Positions 25,211 through 33,941 of a stretch of DNA of 45,013 bases are shown here, piece after piece. The DNA is taken from the NCBI GenBank assembly GCA_014381945.1, contig JACNKQ010000025.1, positions 1-45,013 of the forward strand, written 5' to 3'. Numbering within the stretch: position 1 is the first letter of the stretch; each line of letters opens with the position of its first letter. The position numbers and the translations under genes are program-made. The stretch is from Actinomycetota bacterium. GTDB lineage: Bacteria; Actinomycetota; Acidimicrobiia; Acidimicrobiales; MedAcidi-G1. The notes below the pieces were generated by a model. That model ran no database searches and was not told the DNA's origin. It worked only from the letters and a program-made list of their open reading frames with translations.

Positions 25211-26110
25211 TCACTCCCCCATCTCGAACAGGGCGTCGACGAATTCGCCGGGGTCGAACGGCACGAGATCGTCCAGGCCCTCACCCACGCCGACGAACTT
25301 GACGGGAATGCCGAGTTCACCCTCGACGGCGAGGACGATGCCGCCTCGTGCCGAGCCGTCCAACTTGGTGAGGATGAGCCCGGTCACATCTGCCGCCTCG
25401 GTGAACTGTCGAGCCTGGACGAGGCCGTTCTGACCGGTCGTCGCGTCGAGCACGAGCAGCGTCTCGGTCACCGAGCCGGCGCCCTTCTCGGCGACACGGC
25501 GGACCTTGGCCAACTCGTCCATCAGGTTCCGGCGGGTGTGTACGCGACCGGCCGTATCGGCCAGCACCAGATCGGCCCCCCGGGCGGCGGCATGTTCGAT
25601 GGCATCGAAGACGACAGAGCTCGGGTCGGCACCCTCGGCACCCCTGACGACCGTCGCACCGGCACGCTCGGCCCACAGCCCCAGCTGTTCGACCGCCGCC
25701 GCCCGGTAGGTGTCGCCGGCGGCGAATACGACGCTTCGCCCCGCAGACACCCGGAGGTGTCCCAGTCGGCCGATCGTGGTCGTCTTGCCGACGCCGTTCA
25801 CGCCGACGAACAGCCAGACGCTCGGCGATGCCCGCTCCGACAGGGAACGGTCGACACCATCGAGCCGGCCGATGATCTCCGCCTTGAGGAGGTCGATGAC
25901 ATCGGCACCGTCGGAAACCCCGTCGGCTCCCACCCGCTCGCGTACCCGTGCAAGGAGCGCCGTCGACATCGAAACGCCCACGTCGGCGAGGATCAGGGCC
26001 TCCTCGAGTTCGTCCCAGGTGGCGGCATCAACCTCGTCGCGGCCACGGACATCGGCCAGCCGTGCTCCGAGGGCCTCACGGGCGCGGCCGAGACGGGTAC
26101 GGAGGGTCAT
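25211..26110 (-). CDS. ftsY: Signal recognition particle receptor FtsY
   Basis: FtsY is the membrane-associated receptor GTPase for Ffh. The 299-residue product is NG core only: a short N domain, GVNGVGKTTT at 103-112, DTYRAAAVEQL, ADTAGR and TKLDGSARGGI. It lacks the long acidic A domain seen in some bacteria; the N-terminal helix is basic and may bind lipid. ftsY and ffh are adjacent, which suits their joint work. Confidence 0.97.
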   Translation of the reverse strand: MTLRTRLGRAREALGARLADVRGRDEVDAATWDELEEALILADVGVSMSTALLARVRERVGADGVSDGADVIDLLKAEIIGRLDGVDRSLSERASPSVWLFVGVNGVGKTTTIGRLGHLRVSAGRSVVFAAGDTYRAAAVEQLGLWAERAGATVVRGAEGADPSSVVFDAIEHAAARGADLVLADTAGRVHTRRNLMDELAKVRRVAEKGAGSVTETLLVLDATTGQNGLVQARQFTEAADVTGLILTKLDGSARGGIVLAVEGELGIPVKFVGVGEGLDDLVPFDPGEFVDALFEMGE

Positions 26111-26153
26111 GCAGCGGCCAGCCTAACGGCGGCTCTCTCCCTCGTCCGTGGCG

Positions 26154-27443
26154 TCAGCCGATGAAGTCGTCCAGGGAACCGAGCTCTACGACGGTCGCCT
26201 GGAGGACCCCGTCGCGCTCGAACTGCAACTCCACCGACATCCCCGGTAGCCGCAGTTGGATGTCCGCCCGCAGGGCATCCATGGCAACGAGGGGGCGGCC
26301 GTCGGAGACCACGATCAGGTCGCCGGCCTCCAGACCGGCGGTGTCAGCCGGCGATCCGGGCTCTACCACCTCGATCAGTGCACCCGGACGACCGTCCGTG
26401 GTCGAAATGCCGACGATGCCCAACCAGGCGGTACCGACGGGCTCGCCGGCGAGCAGGCGTTCGGCCACGATGATGACCGTGTCGCTCGGAAGGGCGAAGC
26501 CCACCCCGGCATTGGAGACGTCGAACGAGTTGTTGGTCCGGATCGACGTGTTCATGCCGATGACCCGGCCGTACCTGTCGGACAGCGGACCTCCCGAGTT
26601 GCCGGGGTTTATCGGTGCGTCGGTCTGGATGGTCGCCACCCCGGCGCACTCGGCCGACTGTCCCCTGCCCAGGTTGCAGCCAAATGAGGGCAACACCCGT
26701 CCGATGGCGCTCACTATGCCGGAGGTCACGGACTGGGTCAGTTCGAACGGGCTGCCGACCGCCACGGCGAGCTGGCCGACGCGGACCTCGTCACTCGGAG
26801 CAAACGTGGCCGGCAGCAGTTCGGGGGCGGGCTCCAGGAGACGGAGGACAGCTACGTCCCGGCGAATGTCGGCGCCGATGGCTGTCGCCTCGATCCGTCG
26901 GCCGCTGGACAGGACGACCTCCACCTCGATGCCCGCCAACTCCTCGGCCGTCGCCGCATCTTCGATCAGCACGTGGGCGTTGGTCACCACGTGACCCTCG
27001 CCGTCGAGTGCGATCCCCGAGCCCTGACCGAACCCCGGGACGAAGACGTGGACCACCGAAGGTGTCACCGCCTCGGCGACCGCCACGACCGGTTCATCGC
27101 CGGAGTCGGCAACGGGTGCTTCTCCGACCATCACGGTGAGGCCGGTCGGGGCGGGGCTCGAACCGCCACCGTCCCGAAGCAGCCAGCCTGCGCCGACTCC
27201 CGCGCCGACAAGGACCAGCGCCACCACGCCGACCGAAAGCAGCCGTGCCCCCCTGCGGACGACAGGGTCGACCGGGGCTACCGGCGAAGGCAACGGGGCG
27301 TTTACACCGTGCGACGGGGTGTCGACCGACCGGGCCCCGGCCCCATCCTGAGGCCCACCGGTTCCGTCCTCCGTCGCCGGAAGGAACCGTGGCTCAGACG
27401 GGGTTCGACGGGTGTCCTCAGCCTCGGTCGTCGACTCCTCCAC
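26154..27443 (-). CDS. HtrA/DegP-type membrane-anchored serine protease with PDZ domain
   Basis: HtrA proteases degrade or refold damaged envelope proteins. The 429-residue product has a hydrophilic N-terminus, one membrane helix (about 69-88), a trypsin-like domain with His157 (TNAHV), Asp196 (RRDVAVLRL) and Ser283 (PGNSGGPL), and a C-terminal PDZ domain (about 325-425). An insert with two cysteines (CNLGRGQSAEC) lies before the active serine. GTG at 27443 is the likely start; the long upstream frame runs into the kinase gene and the duplicated segment. It follows the regulator and kinase genes as pepD follows mprAB in mycobacteria. Confidence 0.92.
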   Translation of the reverse strand: MEESTTEAEDTRRTPSEPRFLPATEDGTGGPQDGAGARSVDTPSHGVNAPLPSPVAPVDPVVRRGARLLSVGVVALVLVGAGVGAGWLLRDGGGSSPAPTGLTVMVGEAPVADSGDEPVVAVAEAVTPSVVHVFVPGFGQGSGIALDGEGHVVTNAHVLIEDAATAEELAGIEVEVVLSSGRRIEATAIGADIRRDVAVLRLLEPAPELLPATFAPSDEVRVGQLAVAVGSPFELTQSVTSGIVSAIGRVLPSFGCNLGRGQSAECAGVATIQTDAPINPGNSGGPLSDRYGRVIGMNTSIRTNNSFDVSNAGVGFALPSDTVIIVAERLLAGEPVGTAWLGIVGISTTDGRPGALIEVVEPGSPADTAGLEAGDLIVVSDGRPLVAMDALRADIQLRLPGMSVELQFERDGVLQATVVELGSLDDFIG

Positions 27444-27452
27444 GCCGTCAGT

Positions 27453-27566
27453 ATTCCTGCTCGGGATCGGCGATCCACATACAGAGGCAACCAGACAGCG
27501 AAGGTCGAAATTCCTGCTCGGGATCAGCGATCCACATACCGGGGCAACCAGATCGTGAAGGTGGAC
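27453..27566. repeat. 57-base tandem duplication of the sensor kinase 3' end
   Basis: Two adjacent copies (about 27453-27509 and 27510-27566) share most positions, beginning with ATTCCTGCTCGGGATC on the plus strand. The right-hand copy contains the last codons and stop of the kinase gene (IWLPRYVDR); the left-hand copy would read IWLP-like residues in the same phase but now lies beyond the stop, between kinase and protease genes. This is direct evidence of a local duplication. Confidence 0.9.
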
Positions 27567-28717
27567 CCGACGCCGAGGGTCGAACGAACTGTGACCTGCC
27601 CACCGTGGCCCTCGGCTATCTGACGCACGATCGCAAGCCCCAGACCGGACCGGCCGTGTTCCCTGGCCGACGAGAGGTCGCCGCGCCAGAAGCGCTGGAA
27701 GACACGGTCGATGTCGTCGGGGTCGATTCCGGGTCCCTCGTCGCGCACCGAGATCCATACCTTCTCCTCGTCGTGACCGCCGGAGACCAGCACCGACGTG
27801 TCGGGTTCGGAGACGCGAATCGAGTTGCTGAGCAGGTTCGCCAACCCCCTGCGAAGCGCCGCAGGGTCACCGACCACGGCGAGTTGCTCCGCCACCTCGG
27901 ACCGTAGTTCCACACCGGCTGACCCGGCTGCAGCGGCGAAGTCTGCGACCGTCTCAGTGACGACCGATGCCAGGTCGATCGGACCATGATGGATGTCGGG
28001 CCGTTCGTGGTGTGCGTACAGGAGAAGGTCGTCGACCATGGAAGACATACGGGAGGTGGCCCGGAGCGCCACCTCACTGGCTGCCCGGAAGTCGTCCGGA
28101 CCCGACCCGGGGTCGTCCATCACCACGTCCAGGTTGGTGCGCAGGACGGCAAGTGGGTTCCGCAGTTCGTGGGAGGCCTCCTGGATGAAGCGCCGCTGCA
28201 TCTCGAAGGCGGCGTCCAGGCGGTCGAGCATGTCGTCGAACGTGTCGGCCAACTCCCGGAACTCGTCGGGTGGACCACCGAGGCCGATACGGCGCGACAG
28301 GTCGGTTCCCTGGATCCTCCTGGCCACAGCGGTGATGCGTCCGATCGGGCGCACGACGAGCCCTGAGACGTACCACCCGATTATCAGGCTGGCGAAGAAC
28401 AGGACTGCCAGGGCGACGACGGAGTAGGTACGCAGCTGTCTCAGGGCCCGACTGTTGACCGCCTCCTCGAATACCTGCAGGCCGCCGGCGGCATCGTCGT
28501 CGGGCGGGTCGACCAGTTCCGTGAACGCCGCATGGCGTGACATCGGCTCGTCGTCGAGGACGCGTGACACGTTCTGGTAGATGGCACCGATGGCGACGGC
28601 GGCGATGCCGAACAGCAGGATCGAGTGGAGCAGGGCCAGGCGGAAGCGGATGCTCGCGGCCGGTAGGAGGATGTTCCTCAACAGCGACGGGCGCACCTCG
28701 TCCGGGTCGGCGCTCAC
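27524..28717 (-). CDS. Two-component sensor histidine kinase
   Basis: The 397-residue protein has two membrane helices (about 25-46 and 98-118) around a short extracytoplasmic loop of about 50 residues, a HAMP domain (VVRPIGRITAVARRIQGTDLSRRI), the phospho-acceptor His183 in ASHELRNPL, and a HATPase domain with NLLSNSI, DEGPGI and GRSGLGLAI. Start GTG at 28717 overlaps the regulator stop (GTGA), so the pair are coupled. The architecture and HtrA neighbour resemble MprB. The small sensor loop is not diagnostic for a signal. Confidence 0.95.
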   Translation of the reverse strand: MSADPDEVRPSLLRNILLPAASIRFRLALLHSILLFGIAAVAIGAIYQNVSRVLDDEPMSRHAAFTELVDPPDDDAAGGLQVFEEAVNSRALRQLRTYSVVALAVLFFASLIIGWYVSGLVVRPIGRITAVARRIQGTDLSRRIGLGGPPDEFRELADTFDDMLDRLDAAFEMQRRFIQEASHELRNPLAVLRTNLDVVMDDPGSGPDDFRAASEVALRATSRMSSMVDDLLLYAHHERPDIHHGPIDLASVVTETVADFAAAAGSAGVELRSEVAEQLAVVGDPAALRRGLANLLSNSIRVSEPDTSVLVSGGHDEEKVWISVRDEGPGIDPDDIDRVFQRFWRGDLSSAREHGRSGLGLAIVRQIAEGHGGQVTVRSTLGVGSTFTIWLPRYVDR

Positions 28718-29406
28718 GGGGCGTCCCCCCCCGTACCGAGCCGGTAGCCGCGGCCTACCACCGTTTCGATGGCGTCGTCCCCTCCAACGGCGGCCAACTT
28801 CTTGCGGAGCGTCCCCACGGTCACGCGGACTGTCTGGGTGAAGGGGTCGGCGTGCTCGTCCCATACGTGCTCGAGCAGTTCCTCCTGTGAGACGACCAGT
28901 TCGGGCCTCGACATGAAGTAGCGCAGCAGTGCGAACTCCTTGGGTGACAGGTCCAGGGTGGCGCCGTCGCAGGTCGCATGGTGTCGGGCCGTGTCGAGTA
29001 CCAGGCCCCCGACCTCGAGCGCCGCCCCAGAACGGCCGGCGTCCCTTCTCAGGAGGGAGCGGATCCGTGCACCCAACTCGTCGAAGGAGAACGGCTTGAC
29101 CAGGTAGTCGTCGGCGCCTGCGTCCAATCCTCGGATCCGGTCACCCACGGTGTCACGGGCGGTGAGCATCAGGATCCGGGGAACGACCCCGTCGACAGGG
29201 TTCGCCCGGAGGTGCTCACATACCTCGAGGCCGTCGATCCCGGGCATCGTCAGGTCGAGGCAGACCAGGTCGTAGGGGTTGAACGAGGCCTTGTCGAGCG
29301 CCTCGTCGCCGTCGGCTGCCGTATCGACGGCATAGCCCTCGCGTCGCAGCCCGCGCGCCAGCGCCTCTACGAGGTCGGCTTCGTCATCGACGACGAGGAT
29401 CCGCAT
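28714..29406 (-). CDS. OmpR/PhoB-family response regulator
   Basis: The 230-residue product has a receiver domain (VVDDE, phospho-acceptor Asp51 in CLDLTMPG, Thr82, Lys104 in VKPF) and a C-terminal winged-helix DNA-binding domain (LSPKEFALLRYFM, VRVTVGTLRKKL, VVGRGYRLG). The ATG at 29406 begins the receiver. TACCGT lies six bases before it, suggesting a leaderless transcript starting at the ATG. It likely drives the downstream protease and itself, as MprA does, but no operator could be identified. Confidence 0.96.
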   Translation of the reverse strand: MRILVVDDEADLVEALARGLRREGYAVDTAADGDEALDKASFNPYDLVCLDLTMPGIDGLEVCEHLRANPVDGVVPRILMLTARDTVGDRIRGLDAGADDYLVKPFSFDELGARIRSLLRRDAGRSGAALEVGGLVLDTARHHATCDGATLDLSPKEFALLRYFMSRPELVVSQEELLEHVWDEHADPFTQTVRVTVGTLRKKLAAVGGDDAIETVVGRGYRLGTGGDAP

Positions 29407-29418
29407 CCCCCGACGGTA
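29407..29418 (-). promoter_or_regulatory. -10-like box placing a start site at the response regulator ATG
   Basis: TACCGT (29418-29413, minus strand) followed by six bases and ATG fits the TANNNT element at leaderless spacing. No clear -35 is seen. Confidence 0.4.
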
Positions 29419-29430
29419 CCCCGGGTCGGA

Positions 29431-29446
29431 CCGCCCGAAGGGGCGG
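29431..29446 (-). terminator. Hairpin after smc, possible terminator
   Basis: CCGCCC and GGGCGG make a perfect six-base-pair stem with a four-base loop, 12 bases beyond the smc stop. No T-run follows, so it is at best a weak terminator, but its place between smc and the regulator suits a transcript boundary. Confidence 0.4.
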
Positions 29447-29458
29447 GTGGGAGACCTG

Positions 29459-32400
29459 TCAGGAGGCGACGAGCGCCACGACGTCCTCGGCGACACGGTC
29501 CACGGCGACCCGTTCGCTGACGACACGCGATGAACCACCCGGCGCCATTGTCACGCCGAACAGGCAGTCGGCAGCCTCCATCGTCCGCTTCTGGTGACTG
29601 ACGATCAGCAGCTGGGCATCGTTTCTGAACTGTCGGACGAGCCCCAGGAAGCGGTGCAGGTTGACGTCGTCCAGAGCGGCCTCGACCTCGTCCATGACGT
29701 AGAAGGGCGAGGGTCGGCTGCGGAAGACGGCGAACAGGAACGCAAGTGCGGTGAGCGAGCGCTCGCCACCGGACAGCAGCGAGAGCTTCCTGACGTTCTT
29801 GCCCGAGGGCTTCGCCTCGACCTCGATGCCGGTTTCGAGCAGGTTGTCCGGGTCGGTGAGGTGGAGTCGGCCGGTGCCCCCCGGGAACAGGGTGTCGAAC
29901 AGGTCGGTGAAATGGGCCGACACCTCGGCGAACGCCTCGGCGAACACCGAGGCGATCTCATCGTCGATCGATCGGATCACCTTGCGGAGGTCACGTCGGG
30001 TGTTGCGGATGTCCTCGAGTTGGCCGACCAGGAACTCGTGGCGCTCGCGCAGGGTGTCGTACTCCTCGAGTGCCAACGGGTTGACCGGCCCCATCAACTC
30101 GAGTTCCCGTTCCAGCTCGGTGATGCGGGCTGTCGCAGTGACGTCGTCGGGCAGGTCGGGAACGGGAGCGTCCAGGATGGCATCGGGCTCGCAACCGAAC
30201 TCGCTACGTATCGCCTCGGTCAGGTTCTCGAGTCGGAGCCTGGTCTCGGCCCGCTCGACCTCGAGCCGGGTCAGGCGCTCTCTCGCATCGGTGAGCGACT
30301 GCTCGGCGTCGGAGCGCTCGCGGCGGAGCCCGTCGAGCCTTGCGGCAACGGCCCGCACACGCTCGGACTGTCGACGGCGCTGCTCCCGCAGCTCGTCGAG
30401 TCGCCCATCCGCAACCGACATGCGAACGTCGAGCGCCTCTACGAGGTGGCGGGTGGCCGCCGCCTGAAGGTCGAGCTCGGCGCGTCGCTGGTCGGCCTGC
30501 TGGCGCTCGTCGTTGAGCTCGTCGAGGCGTGAGGAGTACTCGGTGACCCGTGTGAGTAGCAGGTTGCGTCGGGCCGCCAGGTCGGCCATCCGGACCTCGT
30601 GTGCGGTCCGGCGGCCGGCCAACTCGGCGGAGCGCTCCTCGAGGTCACGGCGCTGCTCGGCCATGCGTCGACCGGATTCCACGGCTTCGGATTCGGCGTC
30701 CTCGAGGTCGGGCAGCCTCGTCTCCAGATCGGCGACCCGGGACCGCTCATCCTTCAGCCGGGCCTCGATCACCCCGATGCGGGTCCGGAGGCCTTCGGCC
30801 TCGTTGAGGACGTCACGGCGTTCGGCCTGAAGACGCTGGAGTGCCTCGGCGGCCGCCGTGAACCGACCATCGTGGACATCGAGTTGCCGGGTGTGCCGGG
30901 CAACCTCGTCCTCGAGGTCGGAGGTCTGACGCTCGGCCTCGTCGAGTTGGCGGCGGGCGTCGATGCGCTCGTCCTCGGCAACTGTGAGGCTGGATTCGGC
31001 TTCGGCCAGGGCGGCACCCGTGGCACCCCCTCGGTCTCCGCCGATCCGCCAGCCGGACGGTCCGAACCGGTCCCCATCGAGGGTCACGAAGACGGCATCG
31101 GGGTACGCCATCGCCGCCTCGACAGCGGCATGGGCGTCGACGATGGCGGCCGGTGCGAGGAGGCGGTCGAGCAGGCGGTCGACCTCGGGCGTGCGGGCAC
31201 GTACGTGCCCACGTACCGATCGTCCGACCGGTGGCGCAGTCTTGTTTCCGGTGCCGGCGACCAGGGAGAGCACCGCTGCGTGGAGGTGGCCCTCGCGCAG
31301 GGCATCGAGAGCCTGCACCGCACGTTCGGCGTCCTCGACGACGACAGCGTCGAGCGCCTCGCCGGCTGCTGCGGCAAAGGCGGCCTCATAGCCCTCGTCG
31401 ACCTCGACCAGGTCGAGCAGTGTGCCCAGGACACCTTCGATGGCCGACAGGTGGGCCACGCCGGCACGCGAGCGGGCCTCGTCGAGTGCGAGGGCGAGGG
31501 CCTCCGCCCTCGCCCGGACGGTGCGGACATCGGCCTCCGCCGTGGCCAGCCGTTCCCAGGCGACGTTGCGCTGCATGGCAGCAGCGTGCAGGCGTTGCTC
31601 GATCTGGGTGAGCGCCTCGACCAACGGCTGTTCGGCTGTCTCGCCCTCGGAGAGTTGGTGGCGCAGGTCGATGGCCGCGGCGTCGAGGCGACCGGTCTCG
31701 GCCTCGAGCAGGGCCAGGCGGCCGGCCAGGCCGTCGCTTTCGGTCGAGGCCTGGGCGAGCGTGGCCCGCAGCACGCCCAACTCGCCGCGCGCCTCGGCTG
31801 CGTGGGTGCCGAGGGCCACGATCCCCTCGGCCCAGGTGACCTCGAAGGCGGTGCGGTCCGCCGCCAGCCCTGTCTCGGCCAGCGCCAGGCGCTCGGACTC
31901 GGGGGCCAGGGACTCGGATTCGGATTCGAGGCTCGCCAACTCGGACTCGGCACGGGTCTTGTCGACTTCGAGGCCGAGGACCATCTGCTGTGAGACGAAG
32001 GCCTCGCGGTCCCGCTCGATGCCCCGCAGCCGTTCGACCAGCACGCCGCGGATTCCACGGCCGCGTTCACGAAGGGACTCGAAGCGGAGCAGGCGGTCGC
32101 CGAGGTCGTCACCACCGGCGGCCAACTCGGACTCGGCCGACCTGATCTGGTCGGCGAAACCCTCGAGGGTGGCACGTGACCCGGATTCGATGCCGGCCAG
32201 GTCGGCCCGGCTCGTGGCCTCTCTGCGGGCCCGCTCCCGGAGCGTGGTGAGTTCGGTTGCGGTGCGGTGGCGGCGCAGGGCGCTCAGGTCGCCGACCAGG
32301 TCACCGTGTCGGCGGGCCGCCTCGGCCTGACGCTCGAGCGGTCGCAACTGTCGCCTCACCTCGCGTTGCAGGTCGCCCAGGCGGTCCAGGTCCACCTCGG

Positions 32401-32950
32401 TCGACCGCAGGCGTCGTTCGGCCTTCTCGCGGCGCTTGCGGTACTTCAGGATCCCAGCGGCGTCCTCGATGATCATGCGCCGCTCCTCGGCGTGCGCGTT
32501 CAGCACGGCGTCGATCTGGCCCTGGGAGATGATCACATGCTGTTGTCGCCCCACCGACGCATCCGAGAGCAGCTCCTGGATGTCGAGCAGCCGGCAGGCG
32601 GCGCCGTTGAGCGAGTACTCGCTCTCACCGGTCCGGAGCAACGTTCGGGTGATGGTGATCTCGGCGAGGTCGACAGGCAACAGGCGGGCTTCGTTGTCGA
32701 TCGTGAGCGAGACCTCGGCCCGGTCGAGGGCGGGACGCTCGGCGGTGCCTGCGAAGATGACATCGTCCATCTTCTGAGAACGGACGGCGCTGGGGGCCTG
32801 GGCGCCGAGCACCCAGGTGATGGCATCCACCACGTTGGACTTGCCGCTGCCGTTGGGGCCGACGACGACGGTTACACCCGGCTCGACATCGAGCACGGCC
32901 CGGTCGGCGAAGGACTTGAAGCCCTTGATGGTGAGCCGCTTGAGGAACAC
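29459..32950 (-). CDS. smc: Chromosome segregation ATPase SMC
   Basis: SMC dimers with ScpA and ScpB load near origins and fold the chromosome. The 1163-residue protein has Walker A GPNGSGKSN at 31-39, long coiled coils (about 165-500 and 660-980), a hinge with the Gly-rich WRIGGDRGGATGAAL segment (about 500-650), the signature LSGGERSLTALAFLFAVF, and Walker B FYVMDEVEAALDDVN. Start GTG at 32950 matches the family start (FLKRLTIKGFKSFAD) and has GGAGGGG upstream. The adjacent Fpg-like gene and rnc keep the actinobacterial order. Confidence 0.97.
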   Translation of the reverse strand: MFLKRLTIKGFKSFADRAVLDVEPGVTVVVGPNGSGKSNVVDAITWVLGAQAPSAVRSQKMDDVIFAGTAERPALDRAEVSLTIDNEARLLPVDLAEITITRTLLRTGESEYSLNGAACRLLDIQELLSDASVGRQQHVIISQGQIDAVLNAHAEERRMIIEDAAGILKYRKRREKAERRLRSTEVDLDRLGDLQREVRRQLRPLERQAEAARRHGDLVGDLSALRRHRTATELTTLRERARREATSRADLAGIESGSRATLEGFADQIRSAESELAAGGDDLGDRLLRFESLRERGRGIRGVLVERLRGIERDREAFVSQQMVLGLEVDKTRAESELASLESESESLAPESERLALAETGLAADRTAFEVTWAEGIVALGTHAAEARGELGVLRATLAQASTESDGLAGRLALLEAETGRLDAAAIDLRHQLSEGETAEQPLVEALTQIEQRLHAAAMQRNVAWERLATAEADVRTVRARAEALALALDEARSRAGVAHLSAIEGVLGTLLDLVEVDEGYEAAFAAAAGEALDAVVVEDAERAVQALDALREGHLHAAVLSLVAGTGNKTAPPVGRSVRGHVRARTPEVDRLLDRLLAPAAIVDAHAAVEAAMAYPDAVFVTLDGDRFGPSGWRIGGDRGGATGAALAEAESSLTVAEDERIDARRQLDEAERQTSDLEDEVARHTRQLDVHDGRFTAAAEALQRLQAERRDVLNEAEGLRTRIGVIEARLKDERSRVADLETRLPDLEDAESEAVESGRRMAEQRRDLEERSAELAGRRTAHEVRMADLAARRNLLLTRVTEYSSRLDELNDERQQADQRRAELDLQAAATRHLVEALDVRMSVADGRLDELREQRRRQSERVRAVAARLDGLRRERSDAEQSLTDARERLTRLEVERAETRLRLENLTEAIRSEFGCEPDAILDAPVPDLPDDVTATARITELERELELMGPVNPLALEEYDTLRERHEFLVGQLEDIRNTRRDLRKVIRSIDDEIASVFAEAFAEVSAHFTDLFDTLFPGGTGRLHLTDPDNLLETGIEVEAKPSGKNVRKLSLLSGGERSLTALAFLFAVFRSRPSPFYVMDEVEAALDDVNLHRFLGLVRQFRNDAQLLIVSHQKRTMEAADCLFGVTMAPGGSSRVVSERVAVDRVAEDVVALVAS

Positions 32951-33095
32951 CCCGGCTACCCCTCCGCGCCGTTTCCCCGGCAGGCCGATACGCGGGCCGA
33001 TACGCGAATCACAGTGCTGTCATTTGCCACACCCCCACCATAGACGCAGGAACGGCGTCAGATGCCGCGTTTCGGCGCCCGGTGGCGCAGAATCC
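32951..33095. other. Intergenic region upstream of smc
   Basis: About 145 bases without a supported gene. On the minus strand it contains a 12-base direct repeat (CGTATCGGCCCG-like, two copies about 14 bases apart near 32980-33007) and a TATGGT that could be a -10. It is a likely smc promoter region, but I could not settle on a single promoter. Confidence 0.3.
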
Positions 33096-33941
33096 TCAGA
33101 CCTGTGTGTCGCAGTAGTAGGTCCAGCGGTTCTTGTACTTCGTGCGCAGGATCGGCGCCCGACTGCGAGGGCTGAGATCGCCGGCCCGCCCGTAGACGGC
33201 CAGATGGTCCTGGTAGATGCCCGCAACGCCGAAGATGTCGAGGAAGGGCCGATCCTCGAGGCTTGTGCCCCGGTACTTGACGGCATTGTGGACGATCTCG
33301 ACAACCGCCCGGTAGAGGCGCCGGACCTCCTGGCTCGAGAGCGAGCCGGTCCGCCGGTCGTGCCGCAGCCCGGCGGCGAAGAGGATCTCGTCGCTGTAGA
33401 CGTCGCCGATGCCGACAAGGAAGGAGTCGTCGCACAGGAGGTCCTTGAGCAGCGCATCGCGGCTGAACACCCGTCCGGCGAAGTCCGTCCAGGAGATCGG
33501 TTCACCAATCGGGTCGAGGCCCAACCTGTCGAGTTCAGGAAGGTCCTGGAAGATCGTCTCGGCCGGCACGACGCGAACCTGTGAGGCCCCGGCCGGGTCG
33601 ACCAGGCGCAGCTGTCCTCCCTGGGTGAACGTGATCGTCAACTCGGTGCCCGGCTGCCTGGCTTCCTTCGTGCGCTGTCGACGCAGCAGGGCACCGGGGC
33701 CGAGGCGAATCACGAGGTAGTGGTCGTCCATCTCGATGCAGATGTGGAGTCCGGCCCGACGAACCGAAACCACCTTGCGACCCTCGAGCTGGCTGGTGAA
33801 CTGCTTGCGGTTGTGGTAGCCCTCCAGCACCGCCATCGACGCCGCCTCGGCAGACTTGATCTTTCGGCTCGGGTTGCAGAGGTCCCGGTCGAGGTCGCGT
33901 CTAAGGGTTTCGATCTCGGGCAGTTCCAACGCAATGGTCAT
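33096..33941 (-). CDS. Fpg/Nei-family protein lacking catalytic residues and zinc finger cysteines
   Basis: The 281-residue product aligns over the full length with formamidopyrimidine-DNA glycosylase: ELPEIETLRRDL near the start, LEGRKVVSVRR, the helix-two-turn-helix FLVGIGDVYSDEILFAAGL, and LAVYGRAGDL. But the N-terminal nucleophile proline is absent: the protein begins MTIALELPE instead of MPELPE. The GKYL lysine region reads AGLHI, the catalytic-site Asn is Asp (GIGDVY), and only one (YYC) of the four zinc-finger cysteines remains. It sits exactly at the actinobacterial fpg locus between smc and rnc. A DNA-binding or altered glycosylase role is possible. ATG overlaps the rnc stop; a TTG at 33944 is also possible. 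Confidence 0.88.
   Translation of the reverse strand: MTIALELPEIETLRRDLDRDLCNPSRKIKSAEAASMAVLEGYHNRKQFTSQLEGRKVVSVRRAGLHICIEMDDHYLVIRLGPGALLRRQRTKEARQPGTELTITFTQGGQLRLVDPAGASQVRVVPAETIFQDLPELDRLGLDPIGEPISWTDFAGRVFSRDALLKDLLCDDSFLVGIGDVYSDEILFAAGLRHDRRTGSLSSQEVRRLYRAVVEIVHNAVKYRGTSLEDRPFLDIFGVAGIYQDHLAVYGRAGDLSPRSRAPILRTKYKNRWTYYCDTQV

Noticed and set aside
30599-31993. 464-residue plus-strand frame in smc
   Set aside because: Shadow of the SMC coiled-coil coding region.
33096-33941. Degenerate fpg as a pseudogene
   Set aside because: The frame is intact over the full length, overlaps rnc at a coupled junction and keeps many structural motifs, so selected retention is more likely than decay.
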